Below, one piece after another: positions 18,122 to 27,445 of a DNA stretch of 64,000 bases. This stretch comes from Bacillota bacterium. GTDB lineage: Bacteria; Bacillota; Clostridia; Oscillospirales; Acutalibacteraceae. The DNA lies in the NCBI GenBank assembly GCA_023391275.1, contig JAEWBE010000063.1, forward strand, positions 1-64,000. Direction: 5' to 3'. Position 1 is the stretch's first letter. Every line of letters starts with the position of its first letter. The position numbers were made by a program, and so were the translations under genes. Below the pieces are notes generated by a model, which did no database searches, was not told where the DNA came from, and saw nothing but the letters and a program-made list of their open reading frames with translations.

Positions 18122-19443
18122 TGCTGCTGAACCATTTCGCTACCGGGCTGATGGTCCCCGTTTTGAGCCTTGTTCTGCTAAACAAAGGATGTTCCATGAG
18201 CCAGCTGGCTTTTGCCATCGGAGCCTATTCGCTTTCTGCATTTATGCTCGAGCTTCCAAGCGGCATTTTTGCCGACAGGTGCGGACGAAAGCGTTCATTC
18301 CTGCTTTCCTGCCTGACAGGATGCATTTCAATCGCAATTTTGCTGCTGTTTCGCGGGTTTGCTGTTACGATGCTGGCCATGTCCCTGAATGGCTGTGCAA
18401 GGGCCTTCAGTTCGGGCAGTATGGACGCCCTTCTGATAGACCGTTCTCTGCTTGAAAACGGGCCGGAAAAACTCGCATCAGTCACTACACAGCTTTCCTT
18501 AATGGAAACGATCGGCGTAGCGGCGGGTTCTGCGTTGGGCGGGGTGCTTCCTTCTGTTTTACAAAACTTTTTTCCGGCGCATTTGTATGACGCAAACTTG
18601 GTTGTACGCATCGCGGTCAGCGTGTGTGCCGCTTTGCTGGCCCTGCGTTTTGTGGAAGAAACTCCGGCAAAAACGGTACAGCCGGAACTGAGGGAAGACA
18701 GTGAGATACCGAAAATTGCCGAATCCTCAAAATTACAGGAAGCAGAGCTGCTTCAGCCTGTACCAATTATAAAGGAAGTACATACAGCGCAGGAACAAAA
18801 CCGACCTGCTACTCTGCGGCAGTACATGAACGAAGGCATTGCATTTGTCCGGCATAATCCTGTTGTGCTGCTTTTGACCGTGGGCGGCCTTCTTACCGGA
18901 TTCTTTTTCGGTACGGTGGAAACATATTGGCAGCCGTTTTTTACCGCACTGCTTCCCGGCAGCACGCTGCTTTGGCTGCTCGGCTTGCTTGCGTTCGGAA
19001 GCATGGGGTTTGCACTGCTGGGAAATGTGGCCATGAAGCGCACGCTGGACAGCGGCCGCGTCACACAATCAAAAGGTTATACCGGCATGCGGATTGGCAT
19101 GGGCGCTTTTTTGTTTCTGCTGGCTTTATCAAAAGCGCCGGCGGGTTTTGGGGTATGGTATCTGATCATGTATTTTTGTCTGGGTGCTGCCAATATTGCC
19201 GAAAGTGTTCTGCTGAACAGAGAAATTTCGAGCGAACACCGCTCGGGAATGCTTTCTTTCTTTTCCCTTGTCACACAGGCGGGGGTTCTTCTTTCCACGG
19301 GTGTTGCCGGCGTTGTGGTGGCATTCCGGGGTGTGGCGGAGCTCTGGATTTGGGAAGGGCTGGCCCTCCTGATTTTATCGGCAGGAATCGGAATCCTGCT
19401 TAAAAAAGCACTGAGAGTGTCCAAAACGGAATTAATTCATTAA
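18097..19443 (+). CDS. Major facilitator superfamily transporter
   Basis: A 448-residue polytopic protein with about 12 hydrophobic segments. Segment A contains the MFS motif FADRCGRKRSF near residue 65 between helices 2 and 3. A roughly 60-residue hydrophilic loop (residues about 190-250, Glu/Gln/Pro-rich) separates the two six-helix halves. Substrate unknown; coupling to an ArsR-like regulator is common for drug or toxicant efflux pumps. Its stop nearly abuts the convergent pilC stop. Confidence 0.88.
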   Translation: MRKTYAAVMLLNHFATGLMVPVLSLVLLNKGCSMSQLAFAIGAYSLSAFMLELPSGIFADRCGRKRSFLLSCLTGCISIAILLLFRGFAVTMLAMSLNGCARAFSSGSMDALLIDRSLLENGPEKLASVTTQLSLMETIGVAAGSALGGVLPSVLQNFFPAHLYDANLVVRIAVSVCAALLALRFVEETPAKTVQPELREDSEIPKIAESSKLQEAELLQPVPIIKEVHTAQEQNRPATLRQYMNEGIAFVRHNPVVLLLTVGGLLTGFFFGTVETYWQPFFTALLPGSTLLWLLGLLAFGSMGFALLGNVAMKRTLDSGRVTQSKGYTGMRIGMGAFLFLLALSKAPAGFGVWYLIMYFCLGAANIAESVLLNREISSEHRSGMLSFFSLVTQAGVLLSTGVAGVVVAFRGVAELWIWEGLALLILSAGIGILLKKALRVSKTELIH

Positions 19444-20681
19444 CCGCCCGCCACTACGCTGTACATACCGAACATCGGCATAACGATGGAGATCACTACC
19501 GTTCCGACAATGACCGCAATAATAATCGTCATTGCCGGTTCCAGCATGGCGGTGAAGCGCTTGGTGGATTCTTCCGTCTGCTCCTCGTAAAGCGAAGCCA
19601 TTTTATCCAGCGTTTCAAAAAGCATGCCGGATTCTTCCCCCACCTGAATCATGGATACAAGAAGGGTGTCAAAAACCGGAAATTTGGCAACCGAAGCGTT
19701 GATGGAGGAACCGATTTTCACATCGGCCGCCACCTGTGAGAGCTGATTTTTCATAAAACGGTTCGGAAGCACGTCGCGGGCGATTTCCAGCGCCCTGACA
19801 ATATCCACGCCGGCCTCCACTAAAGACGACATAATGCGGCAGAAGCGGGCGATATAAGATTGCCTCAGCAGTGGCCCAATCCCCGGAATTTTCAGCAGAA
19901 GCCGGTCCATCGCCGTTGAAAAGTGCTGATTTTTTCTTTTTAACATGACGTATGTAAACACGATGGCGAATGCAGCCAACAGAATCACATACCATCTGGA
20001 TGTGATAAAATTGGAAAGCGACATGACGAACAGGGTGATCGCCGGCAGCTTGGCGCCAAACTGCTTAAATACGGATGCAAAATTCGGCAGCACAACCCCG
20101 TTCATGATAATCATCAGCACCAGGGTGAGGAACAGCAGAAAAATCGGATATCCCATTGCGCCCCTCAGTTTTGCCGTCAGTGCAATTTCTTTTTCCAGTA
20201 TCGTCGCACAGCGCTCAAAGGCCGTGTCCAGTCGGCCGTTCGCTTCACCCGACTGGATGACGTTGATAATGATTTCAGGGAAGGCTCGGAATTTTGCCAT
20301 TGCGGCCGAAATCGGAATTCCGGTGTATAAATCGGAATTCATCTCGGTCAGAATTTTTTTGATTTTCTTATCTTTTTCGCCGTCAATTAAAACCCCCATC
20401 GCCATGGAAAGCGAAACGCCCGCTTTCATCATGATTCCCATCTGATGCATCATTGCAAGCAGCTTTTTCTTGGGGATTTTCGCCCGGTGGATGTCAGAAG
20501 TACCGATCTCCATTTCCCAGATTGATTTCGGTGCGGCGGCTTTTTCCGCGCCGCCTGTCAGTTCCAGCGCGGTCAGCCCCTCATCCTGCAGGCGGGCGAT
20601 GGCTTCCGCCTTATTGTCGGCGCTGATAAAGCCATGGGATTTTTTGTTTTTGGCGTTTACGGCGGTGTAATGGTATTGCAA
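19440..20681 (-). CDS. pilC: Type IV pilus inner-membrane platform protein
   Basis: GspF/PilC-family protein with two T2SF domains (about residues 65-190 and 265-395), each ending in hydrophobic helices; the repeated motif appears as GVSLSMAMGVL and GVDIVRALEIARD. It anchors the pilus motor ATPases. The most likely start is the TTG at 20681 (MQYHYTAVNAKNKK...), preceded by AAGGGA; an upstream TTG at 20711 lacks a ribosome site. Last gene of the minus-strand pilus operon, 50 bases after pilT. Confidence 0.93.
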   Translation of the reverse strand: MQYHYTAVNAKNKKSHGFISADNKAEAIARLQDEGLTALELTGGAEKAAAPKSIWEMEIGTSDIHRAKIPKKKLLAMMHQMGIMMKAGVSLSMAMGVLIDGEKDKKIKKILTEMNSDLYTGIPISAAMAKFRAFPEIIINVIQSGEANGRLDTAFERCATILEKEIALTAKLRGAMGYPIFLLFLTLVLMIIMNGVVLPNFASVFKQFGAKLPAITLFVMSLSNFITSRWYVILLAAFAIVFTYVMLKRKNQHFSTAMDRLLLKIPGIGPLLRQSYIARFCRIMSSLVEAGVDIVRALEIARDVLPNRFMKNQLSQVAADVKIGSSINASVAKFPVFDTLLVSMIQVGEESGMLFETLDKMASLYEEQTEESTKRFTAMLEPAMTIIIAVIVGTVVISIVMPMFGMYSVVAGG

Positions 20682-20731
20682 TAAAATCCCTTCTTCCCCA
20701 GAATCTTTCAAACGGCCGCGTCAGCCGCGGA

Positions 20732-21766
20732 TTATTTGTTTAAGTCGGCGTTATACTCCGCGGCGGCTTTCTGCGTGATGATACCGCGCCGGAACAGCTC
20801 GTCAATGCTTTTATCCAGCGTAATCATCCCCTGATTCATTCCCGTTTGAATTGCCTGACTGATATTTGCGGTTCTGCCTTCCCGAATCAGGTTGCTGACG
20901 GCCGAGTTGACAAACATCATTTCAAACGCGGCAACGCGCCCCCGGCCGTCGGCGGTGGGGAGCAGGCGCTGCGAAATTACGCTTTTGAGCACAAGGGAAA
21001 GCTGCGTCCGGATTTGCTGCTGCTGCTCGGGCGGAAAAACGTCAATTAAGCGGTCGATTGTTTTGGAAGCGCCAATGGTGTGCAGGGTGGAAAGTACCAG
21101 ATGCCCGGTTTCCGCCGCGGTAATCGCAATCGAAATGGACTCCAGGTCGCGCATTTCCCCCACCAGGATAATATCCGGGTCCTCCCGCAGCGCGGCTTTC
21201 AGCGCCCGGGCATAGGAAGCGCTGTCCGCCCCAACTTCCCGCTGGTTGATAATGCAGTTTTTCGGGCTGTGCAAATATTCGATCGGGTCTTCAATTGTGA
21301 TGATATGGCCGCTGCGCGTTTTATTGTACTCGTTGATAATTGCCGCCAGCGTGGTGGATTTTCCGCTTCCGGTCGGGCCCGTTACCAGCACCAGCCCTTC
21401 CTTCAGCTCCAGTACGCGGCGGATGGACTGCGGCAGGCACAGGTCGGCAATTTCCGGTGTGGCCGCGTTGATAATGCGCAGAACCAGGGTCATACCCCGG
21501 CGCTGCTTGAGCGCGTTTACACGGAAACGCCCGCATCCGGGGATTTCCGCGGCGGCGTCCATGTCGCCCGTCATAAGGAATTCCTCATATTTTTCACGTG
21601 TCAGGCATTGGCTGATCATATTGCCGACTTCGTCGGAAGTAAGCGCGGGAGCGTCCAGAAAGCGCACAGCCCCGTTGATGCGATAGGCGGGCCGGTTGTA
21701 CGCCGCCAGATGGATATCCGAGGCATGATTGGCAACCCCGTCTTTGACAAGCTGAAAAAAGTCCAT
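20732..21766 (-). CDS. pilT: Type IV pilus retraction ATPase
   Basis: A 344-residue PilT-family hexameric ATPase powering pilus retraction and twitching. Walker A is GPTGSGKSTT near residue 130, the Asp box and Walker B REDPDIILVGEMRD follow, then the His box STLHTIGASKTIDR. N-terminal ASDIHL motif is typical. No C-terminal zinc motif, unlike PilB. It lies 19 bases after pilB. Presence of PilT argues for a retractile pilus and not just a pseudopilus secretion system. Confidence 0.96.
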   Translation of the reverse strand: MDFFQLVKDGVANHASDIHLAAYNRPAYRINGAVRFLDAPALTSDEVGNMISQCLTREKYEEFLMTGDMDAAAEIPGCGRFRVNALKQRRGMTLVLRIINAATPEIADLCLPQSIRRVLELKEGLVLVTGPTGSGKSTTLAAIINEYNKTRSGHIITIEDPIEYLHSPKNCIINQREVGADSASYARALKAALREDPDIILVGEMRDLESISIAITAAETGHLVLSTLHTIGASKTIDRLIDVFPPEQQQQIRTQLSLVLKSVISQRLLPTADGRGRVAAFEMMFVNSAVSNLIREGRTANISQAIQTGMNQGMITLDKSIDELFRRGIITQKAAAEYNADLNK

Positions 21767-21785
21767 ATTTTACGCCACCCATTCT

Positions 21786-23456
21786 TTACATTTGCAGGCT
21801 GTAAACCTCAACCATTTCCTCGATGGAGGTTTTCCCTTCCATTACAATCCGCTTAATGTTTTCATCCAGTGTTATCATGCCCTCTTTGATTGCGGTTTCT
21901 CTGATTTCGTCCACGCTTTTGCCGTGATTAATGCAGGATTTGACCGCGGGGGTGACAGGCATGATTTCGTGGATCGCCGTTCTTCCCTTATAACCTTTAT
22001 AATCGCAGTAGCTGCATCCTTTTGCACGGTGCAGTCTGAGCGGCGTGCTTTTTTCCAGCCCCAGCAGAGTCAGGTCCTCTTCGGTGGCCTGGTACTCTTC
22101 TTTACAGTGGGGACAGAGCGTGCGTACAAGGCGCTGTGCAATCACGCCCAGCATGGCGGAGGACACCATGTACGGTTCCACGCCCATGTCCAGCAGACGG
22201 ATGATGGAACTGGGCGCGTCGTAGGTGTGCAGTGTGGACAGAACCAAGTGGCCGGTAATGGCAACGCTGGCGGCGATTTCCGCCGTTTCGGTATCGCGTA
22301 TTTCACCGATCATCACCACGTCGGGATCCTGCCTCAGGATGGAGCGCAGCACCGTGGCAAAGGTCAGGCCGGCTTTTACATTCACGTCCACCTGCGTAAT
22401 GTTCGGAATTACCATTTCCACGGGGTTTTCCACGGTAAGGATGTTGATGTCCTCGCGCATGATTTCCTTCAGAGCAGTGTAAAGCGTGGTGGATTTTCCG
22501 CTTCCTGTCGGGCCGGCCAGTAAAATGATACCGTGGTTGTTACGCAGCATTTCATTAAACTTCGTAAGGTTTTCCGGAAGAAAGCCGATGTCCTCCTTCA
22601 CAAGGGCGAAACTGAGCGCGGTGGTGATACGGATGACCACCTTTTCCCCGTAAACGCACGGCAGGATGGAAATTCTCATGTCGATTTCCTTGTCGGCGAT
22701 TTTATAGCTGATGCGGCCGTCCTGCGGAATGCGTTTTTCCGCAATGTTCATGCCGCCGATAAATTTAATGCGGGAAACGACCGAGGGAATCAGTTCCGCG
22801 CTCGTCTCCATGTAAAGGCTCAGGTGACCGTCCACGCGGAAACGGATCCGCATGGATTTTTCCTGGGGTTCAATATGAATATCGCTGGCTTTCAGCAGGA
22901 CAGCCTGTTCAATCATGTTGTTTACAAAGCGGATGATTGGCTGTTCGGTGGCACCCGTGACTGTTTCAGCCGGGCTTTCCGGCTGGAAGGCGGAAAGTTC
23001 CTTCGCGGCGGCGAACGCCTTCTGGGTTGTGTATAATTCCCGGATTTTTGTTTCGATTTTTTCGTGTTCGGCGATTACGGGCCTCACCTTTAACTTCGTG
23101 TAAATTCCGATATCATTAATTCCGTTGTAGTCGAGCGGGTCGGCAACCGCGACGGTCAGGATGCTCCCTTCGCGGCGGACGGGCACAATCGAGTTGGAGC
23201 GCGCCAGTTCTTCGGGCACCAGCGATGACAAAGCGGGGTCCACGCCGACGGAAGACAGGTCCAGATACGGAACGGAAAGCTGCTTTTCCAGCGATCTGAT
23301 GATCTGCATTTCAGTCAGAAAGTGATTTTCCACCAAAATCCGTCCAAGCCGTTTATTCGAACCTTTTTGGCGCGCCAAAGCCTGCTGCAGCTGGTCTTCG
23401 GTCAGAACGCCGGAATTGATCAGAATTTGTCCCAGCTTCAAATTGGTAATTTTCAT
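21786..23456 (-). CDS. pilB: Type IV pilus assembly ATPase
   Basis: GspE/PilB-family extension motor, 556 residues from the ATG at 23456 that has GGAG nine bases before it; the in-frame upstream extension to 23813 overlaps pilD and is not used. An N-terminal MshEN-type domain (LGQILINSGVLTEDQL) precedes the core ATPase with Walker A GPTGSGKSTT near residue 318, Walker B RQDPDVVMIGEIRD and a tetracysteine zinc motif (CPHC...CSYC). It powers pilin polymerisation. MshEN domains bind cyclic di-GMP or nucleotides in some homologues. Confidence 0.95.
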   Translation of the reverse strand: MKITNLKLGQILINSGVLTEDQLQQALARQKGSNKRLGRILVENHFLTEMQIIRSLEKQLSVPYLDLSSVGVDPALSSLVPEELARSNSIVPVRREGSILTVAVADPLDYNGINDIGIYTKLKVRPVIAEHEKIETKIRELYTTQKAFAAAKELSAFQPESPAETVTGATEQPIIRFVNNMIEQAVLLKASDIHIEPQEKSMRIRFRVDGHLSLYMETSAELIPSVVSRIKFIGGMNIAEKRIPQDGRISYKIADKEIDMRISILPCVYGEKVVIRITTALSFALVKEDIGFLPENLTKFNEMLRNNHGIILLAGPTGSGKSTTLYTALKEIMREDINILTVENPVEMVIPNITQVDVNVKAGLTFATVLRSILRQDPDVVMIGEIRDTETAEIAASVAITGHLVLSTLHTYDAPSSIIRLLDMGVEPYMVSSAMLGVIAQRLVRTLCPHCKEEYQATEEDLTLLGLEKSTPLRLHRAKGCSYCDYKGYKGRTAIHEIMPVTPAVKSCINHGKSVDEIRETAIKEGMITLDENIKRIVMEGKTSIEEMVEVYSLQM

Positions 23457-23467
23457 GCTGCGCTCCT

Positions 23468-24205
23468 TTACAAATTCAGCAAAGAGAGGTACCACCCGGC
23501 GAAACTGCTGATTTGGCTGTGAAACGCCAAAAACAGGAGCGTTGCAAGGCAGATGTACGGCCCAAGCGGAAGATAGAGGTTTTTCAAAATTTTCCTGCGG
23601 ATCAGTAACAATACAATATGGAAAAATGCCAGTAAAATCGTCATCAGAAACAGAAGAAATACATAAGGAAAGCCCGCCAGCAGCCCGACGGCTGAAAACA
23701 GCTTTACATCGCCGAAGCCGAGCGCCTCTTTTTGGTACGCCAGCCGGCCAAAAAGCCCCATGGCAAGCATCAGCCCCGCGCTGGCCGCCGCGCCTAAAAC
23801 AGGGGAAACCCACCCGGAATGGAGCGCCCGATTCTTAACAATCAGGTCGAAACAATCCAAAGCAAGCACGGGAGGAAGCAGTGCCAGCACAAACTGGTCG
23901 GGGATAATGCGGTACTTCAAATCGGCTGTGCCGGTCAGCAGAAGCACAATGGCGATGATACAGCACACATAAAAGTAAAAACTGTTTCTATATTGCTGAT
24001 ACAGACTGATAAAGGCTGCCGCAAGAATCAGCACCATCACAATGCCGTGGGGCTTCCATAAAAGCCGTTTTCCGGAAAGCTCCGCGCCGGGCTGTTCACC
24101 GTAATCACAGAGCCAGCCTGCGGGGACCGCGTTGAACACGGCTACGCTGAGCCCTGCCGCCGCAAAAGCCGCGGCAAGACAGATTAAGACCCGCATCCCG
24201 GTCAT
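23468..24205 (-). CDS. pilD: Prepilin peptidase (type A24)
   Basis: A 245-residue polytopic aspartic protease that cleaves prepilin leaders. The two catalytic aspartates are in TADLKYRIIPDQ and GFGDVKLFSA. About seven hydrophobic segments. The N-terminal cytoplasmic part is short and lacks the paired CxxC motifs of the PilD N-methylation domain, so the usual N-methyltransferase activity may be absent. ATGA overlap with the preceding pilO gene. Its substrates here would be the pilin at 26688 and minor pilins at 27446-30010. Confidence 0.92.
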   Translation of the reverse strand: MTGMRVLICLAAAFAAAGLSVAVFNAVPAGWLCDYGEQPGAELSGKRLLWKPHGIVMVLILAAAFISLYQQYRNSFYFYVCCIIAIVLLLTGTADLKYRIIPDQFVLALLPPVLALDCFDLIVKNRALHSGWVSPVLGAAASAGLMLAMGLFGRLAYQKEALGFGDVKLFSAVGLLAGFPYVFLLFLMTILLAFFHIVLLLIRRKILKNLYLPLGPYICLATLLFLAFHSQISSFAGWYLSLLNL

Positions 24206-24753
24206 CCCTTCGTCCCCATGGCACCGAAATAATAAAGCGTCAGGGTAATGTCGGTCTGCTGCTGTGTACGCGTTACGGTGTTGACATAGTAAGCGCCCTT
24301 TGTCTGACTTTCAAAATAATGCAGAAGATTCGTCAGCTGTGCATTGGTGCATACGGCGTTTAATTTCACCGAAACGCTGCACAGTGGTTTTCCCTGCCAT
24401 GAAGTTTTATTTTTAACCACAGTTTCGCCGTTTACCTGAATACCGGCGGGTACGATTCCCGCCGCCCTGCACGCCGCGTCGATATCTTCCGCCACGGCTT
24501 TTCCGTTGACGGCCGTGCTTTGGCCGGTTTGCTCCAGTTCTTGCTGCATTTCGGCAATCTTGTTTTTCAATTCGTCTGCTTTGCCCATTTGCCGGTCATA
24601 CAGCTGAATCTGCTGTGTGTTTTTCTGATGCTCGGCGTCAAGCTGGGCAACTTTGACGTTCATGGGTGTGAACACAAAATTAAAATAGAGCAGAAGCACA
24701 AGGACAAGGCCCAACAGATAGAGCAAAACGCCGGAAACTTTCCTGCTTTTCAT
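24202..24753 (-). CDS. pilO: PilO-like pilus assembly protein
   Basis: A 183-residue bitopic protein: short basic N-terminus, one transmembrane helix (about 8-29), a coiled-coil stretch around 35-75 (AQLDAEHQKNTQQIQLYDRQ) and a small alpha/beta domain with a ferredoxin-like fold expected for PilO. Identification rests on this plan and on position directly after PilM-PilN, since PilO sequences are weakly conserved. It overlaps both neighbours by four bases. Confidence 0.82.
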   Translation of the reverse strand: MKSRKVSGVLLYLLGLVLVLLLYFNFVFTPMNVKVAQLDAEHQKNTQQIQLYDRQMGKADELKNKIAEMQQELEQTGQSTAVNGKAVAEDIDAACRAAGIVPAGIQVNGETVVKNKTSWQGKPLCSVSVKLNAVCTNAQLTNLLHYFESQTKGAYYVNTVTRTQQQTDITLTLYYFGAMGTKG

Positions 24754-26375
24754 TTTCCGTCACCGCCCTTGCTGTCCGAATTCCACGGGGTAAATTCCGT
24801 TACGCTCAATACTGTGCTGCAGCTGTATGCGCCGTTGGATTGGAGCGCAATACTGAACGGGATTGAAATCGTAAAATACCTGTTTGCTTCGATATCGTGT
24901 TTAATGGATAAATAATCGCTGTAGTTCGCAACGGTAAAGGTAAGGGAGACGCTTCCGGCCGTATTGTCGATGGTGAAGGAATCGATGGACCTGGCCTTTG
25001 CGGCTACCTGGTCAAACAACTGTTTTGCGGTTTCCTCCGTTTTGCTTTTGGCATAGGGCAGCACGGCGCGGTCGCTTTTTTCCCCGGCCAGCTGCGACGA
25101 CAAATCGCTTTGCTTCTGCAGCAGTCCTTTGACCTCATTATGGGCCGTGTCGGAAAGGACGGCGTTATCCTGCTGGATTTCATTGGTCTTTATGGAGTAG
25201 AGCAGAGGCTCCAGCGCCATCACACCCAATGCGAGCAGGGTGATGAACGCCAGAACGGCGACATTTGCCGCACGCGTGCCGGATTTTGCCTTTGCGGCGT
25301 TTAAAAAATCAATATCATCCGCTTTTTTCGCAGCCAGCAGACCGGAGAAAGTGAAGAAAGCCGAGGGACGCAGGCCGATGCCGCGGGCCTTGGGACTGAT
25401 TTCGGGCAAGCGCCCCGTCGCCGCGCAAAGGTCAATATTTTTCAGCGAAACGTCCAGCCCCAGCTGATTCCAAAATTCGCTGAAATTCGGCAGGGTGGAC
25501 ATGGCGCCGCATAAAATGATCTGATTCAACTCCAGCCGTTCGCTGGAAATGACCATTCGGATATTTCGAACCGCCTCGCTCGCGCTCGCATCCAGCAGCA
25601 TGGCTATCTGTTTGGCGGCTTCGGAGGAAGAATCGGGTACATTTTCCCCATAAACGCCGTTGCTCCCGACTAAACCAACGGCGTCGCGGAAGGAGACAGA
25701 TTGATTTTTTCTGACAATTTCAATAATGTCCTCATAAACGCCTTCAAAGGTTCTTTGAAAAATCGGAAAACCGTCGTGCAGCACAAGCAGGCGCGTTTTT
25801 TCAAAACCCAGGTCCAAAACCGCCACAGTCTGCCCTTTCGAATCCACCCCGGTTTTCGCAGCGTACAGCAATCCGCCAATCGGCGGAATAATTTTAATCA
25901 CAGAAAGCCCGCACTGGGAAAATCCCTTTCTTATCCCGACAATCAGTTTGTTCTTTACTGCGAACAACGCACTTGTCAGTTTGCCGGTTACTTCATTCAG
26001 ATATCCGTATTCATAATTTTGGATCATATAATCGTCTACGTTGTCCGACAGTACAGCTTCCGCTTCCAGTTTTGCAAAGGAGAGCAGGTTTTTGGATTTG
26101 CACGGCAAATGCTGGTATTCCTTGCAAATAACATTGTCGTCCTCAAGGCAGAACAGGATTTTTTTCGTGTCCAGATTTGCGGCCAGAATACATTCCCTGA
26201 CAAATTTCGCAAAAACGGGAATGTCGGAAAGCACCCTGCCGCCGCGAAGATTCTCCGGCAGCTCAAAATTCTGCGGCACGCCGAAAACCGCCCTGCGTCC
26301 GCTTTTAACACGGGTGAGGGAAAGAATGCCGCGGGATGTTTGCAGTAAAATAAATTTCAAAACAGCGGACACCAC
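24750..26375 (-). CDS. PilM-PilN fusion protein
   Basis: A 541-residue protein joining two normally separate pilus assembly components. Residues 1-345 resemble PilM, an actin-like ATPase: VAVLDLGFEKTRLLVL is the phosphate-1-type motif and ELNQIILCGAMSTLPN the adenosine motif. A transmembrane helix (371-394) then starts a PilN-like part with a coiled coil and a C-terminal alpha/beta domain (SFTIDNTAGSVSLTFTVANY). In most species PilM binds the cytoplasmic N-terminus of PilN; here they are one chain. Start is GTG at 26375 or 26372 after AGGAG. First gene of the pilMN-O-D-B-T-C operon. Confidence 0.85.
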   Translation of the reverse strand: MVSAVLKFILLQTSRGILSLTRVKSGRRAVFGVPQNFELPENLRGGRVLSDIPVFAKFVRECILAANLDTKKILFCLEDDNVICKEYQHLPCKSKNLLSFAKLEAEAVLSDNVDDYMIQNYEYGYLNEVTGKLTSALFAVKNKLIVGIRKGFSQCGLSVIKIIPPIGGLLYAAKTGVDSKGQTVAVLDLGFEKTRLLVLHDGFPIFQRTFEGVYEDIIEIVRKNQSVSFRDAVGLVGSNGVYGENVPDSSSEAAKQIAMLLDASASEAVRNIRMVISSERLELNQIILCGAMSTLPNFSEFWNQLGLDVSLKNIDLCAATGRLPEISPKARGIGLRPSAFFTFSGLLAAKKADDIDFLNAAKAKSGTRAANVAVLAFITLLALGVMALEPLLYSIKTNEIQQDNAVLSDTAHNEVKGLLQKQSDLSSQLAGEKSDRAVLPYAKSKTEETAKQLFDQVAAKARSIDSFTIDNTAGSVSLTFTVANYSDYLSIKHDIEANRYFTISIPFSIALQSNGAYSCSTVLSVTEFTPWNSDSKGGDGK

Positions 26376-26420
26376 ATTTCTCCTGTTATTTGGTGCGAAA
26401 ATTATGTAGATTAATGAAAT

Positions 26421-26449
26421 ATTATATCAAATTATGTATGATATAGCAA
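26421..26449 (-). promoter_or_regulatory. Sigma-A-type promoter of the pilMN-pilC operon
   Basis: Minus strand TTGCTA (26444-26449), 17-base spacer, TATAAT (26421-26426), about 45 bases before the GTG start. It shows that the pilus machinery can be transcribed separately from the pilin. Confidence 0.6.
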
Positions 26450-26585
26450 TTGAAAATAAGAATAAACGGGCCGGTTTTATGGAATAAAAATTTTATGCGC
26501 CGCAGAAAGCTATTATCTGAATAACCCGAAAAATTTATGCGGAAATGCGGTCAGCTTCCCGGCGATATTACCCAGCCGCCTGATA

Positions 26586-26619
26586 AAGGCCGGCACCGTG
26601 CGGATACGGTGCCGGCCTT
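26586..26619 (-). terminator. Terminator after the major pilin gene
   Basis: AAGGCCGGCACCGT and its exact complement around a six-base loop. No strong T run follows, so some read-through into the pilMN operon is possible. The rest of the 26376-26687 gap shows only the pilMN promoter. Confidence 0.65.
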
Positions 26620-26687
26620 GCGCTGCGGAGGACTGGACTTGCCATGATGTTATGCACTTATTCAAAATCTGTAAAATGAATCACAAA

Positions 26688-27113
26688 TCAGGTGGTGGGG
26701 ACGTTGATGACAGTGTGAACGGGGGAGTCTTTATCAAACGGGGTGCCGTCTGTTCCTGTAACCAAGAAGACTTTCCCATCCTCATACCGCCAGTGAGCGC
26801 CTGAGACTTTAGCATCCGGGAGAGCGCCGATTCCCTCATGGGTCAGTGCCTGGGATACTTTTAATGCTGTAGTATCAACCGCAGTACCGTCTGCATTTTT
26901 CCAGGTTCCTGCGATTGCTTCCGAATAGGCGGACTTCAGTGCCAGCTCAATTGTCTGTGCATTTGCGGCATCCGCGCTTGTATTTGCATCATTAATTACG
27001 TTGGTGACTGTCGGAACGGCAATTGAAGCCAGAATGGCAAGCACGGCGATGACAATGACCAGCTCGACGAGCGTAAAGCCTTTTTTGTTCGTTTTTCTTA
27101 ACGTTTTTTCCAT
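26688..27113 (-). CDS. Type IV pilin (major pilin candidate)
   Basis: A 141-residue prepilin. The class III leader MEKTLRKTNKKG is followed by the processing site G/FTLVE, with the conserved Glu5, and a hydrophobic N-terminal helix VIVIAVLAILASIAVPTV. The C-terminal domain is small, with Thr/Ala-rich strands and no cysteine pair. It is preceded by the best promoter of the pilus locus and followed by a terminator, as expected for the abundant subunit. Confidence 0.93.
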   Translation of the reverse strand: MEKTLRKTNKKGFTLVELVIVIAVLAILASIAVPTVTNVINDANTSADAANAQTIELALKSAYSEAIAGTWKNADGTAVDTTALKVSQALTHEGIGALPDAKVSGAHWRYEDGKVFLVTGTDGTPFDKDSPVHTVINVPTT

Positions 27114-27179
27114 ATTTTCTACCTCTTTCTTTTTCCTGTTTGTTAACGGTCAGGCTCTCCCGGATTAATTTCTGTTCCG

Positions 27180-27208
27180 ATTATAAAACGAAATGATAGT
27201 GCTGTCAA
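27180..27208 (-). promoter_or_regulatory. Consensus sigma-A promoter of the pilin gene
   Basis: Minus strand TTGACA (27203-27208), 17-base spacer, TATAAT (27180-27185): a perfect match. It lies about 70 bases before the pilin ATG. Confidence 0.8.
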
Positions 27209-27390
27209 TAAACACTTTATAGTTTCAAAAAATTCATTTTTTTGCCATTAAATGAGTCACATTTTGTCGATAAGCAGGAGAAAATAAAATTAAAAAATAC
27301 GGTTATATGACCGAATAATGTCATGTGGAATATATTTGAAGAAATGGAAGAAAAAAAGTCGGAGATTTTTACCGCAGACAGTAAAAATCC

Positions 27391-27419
27391 TTGCGAAAAA
27401 GCGGGGATACGGATATAAT
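27391..27419 (+). promoter_or_regulatory. Promoter of the minor-pilin genes
   Basis: TTGCGA (27391-27396), 17-base spacer, TATAAT (27414-27419), 27 bases before the ATG at 27446. With the pilin promoter it makes the 27114-27445 spacer a divergent regulatory region; nothing else is evident there. Confidence 0.55.
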
Positions 27420-27445
27420 CAGAAAAAAGGGCGGAGGTGCTGAAA

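Noticed and set aside
21080..21856. 258-codon plus-strand ORF
   Set aside because: Antisense to pilT, whose Walker motifs are intact.
23457..23813. N-terminal extension of pilB
   Set aside because: Overlaps pilD in another frame; ATG 23456 has a ribosome site and begins the normal MshEN-type domain.
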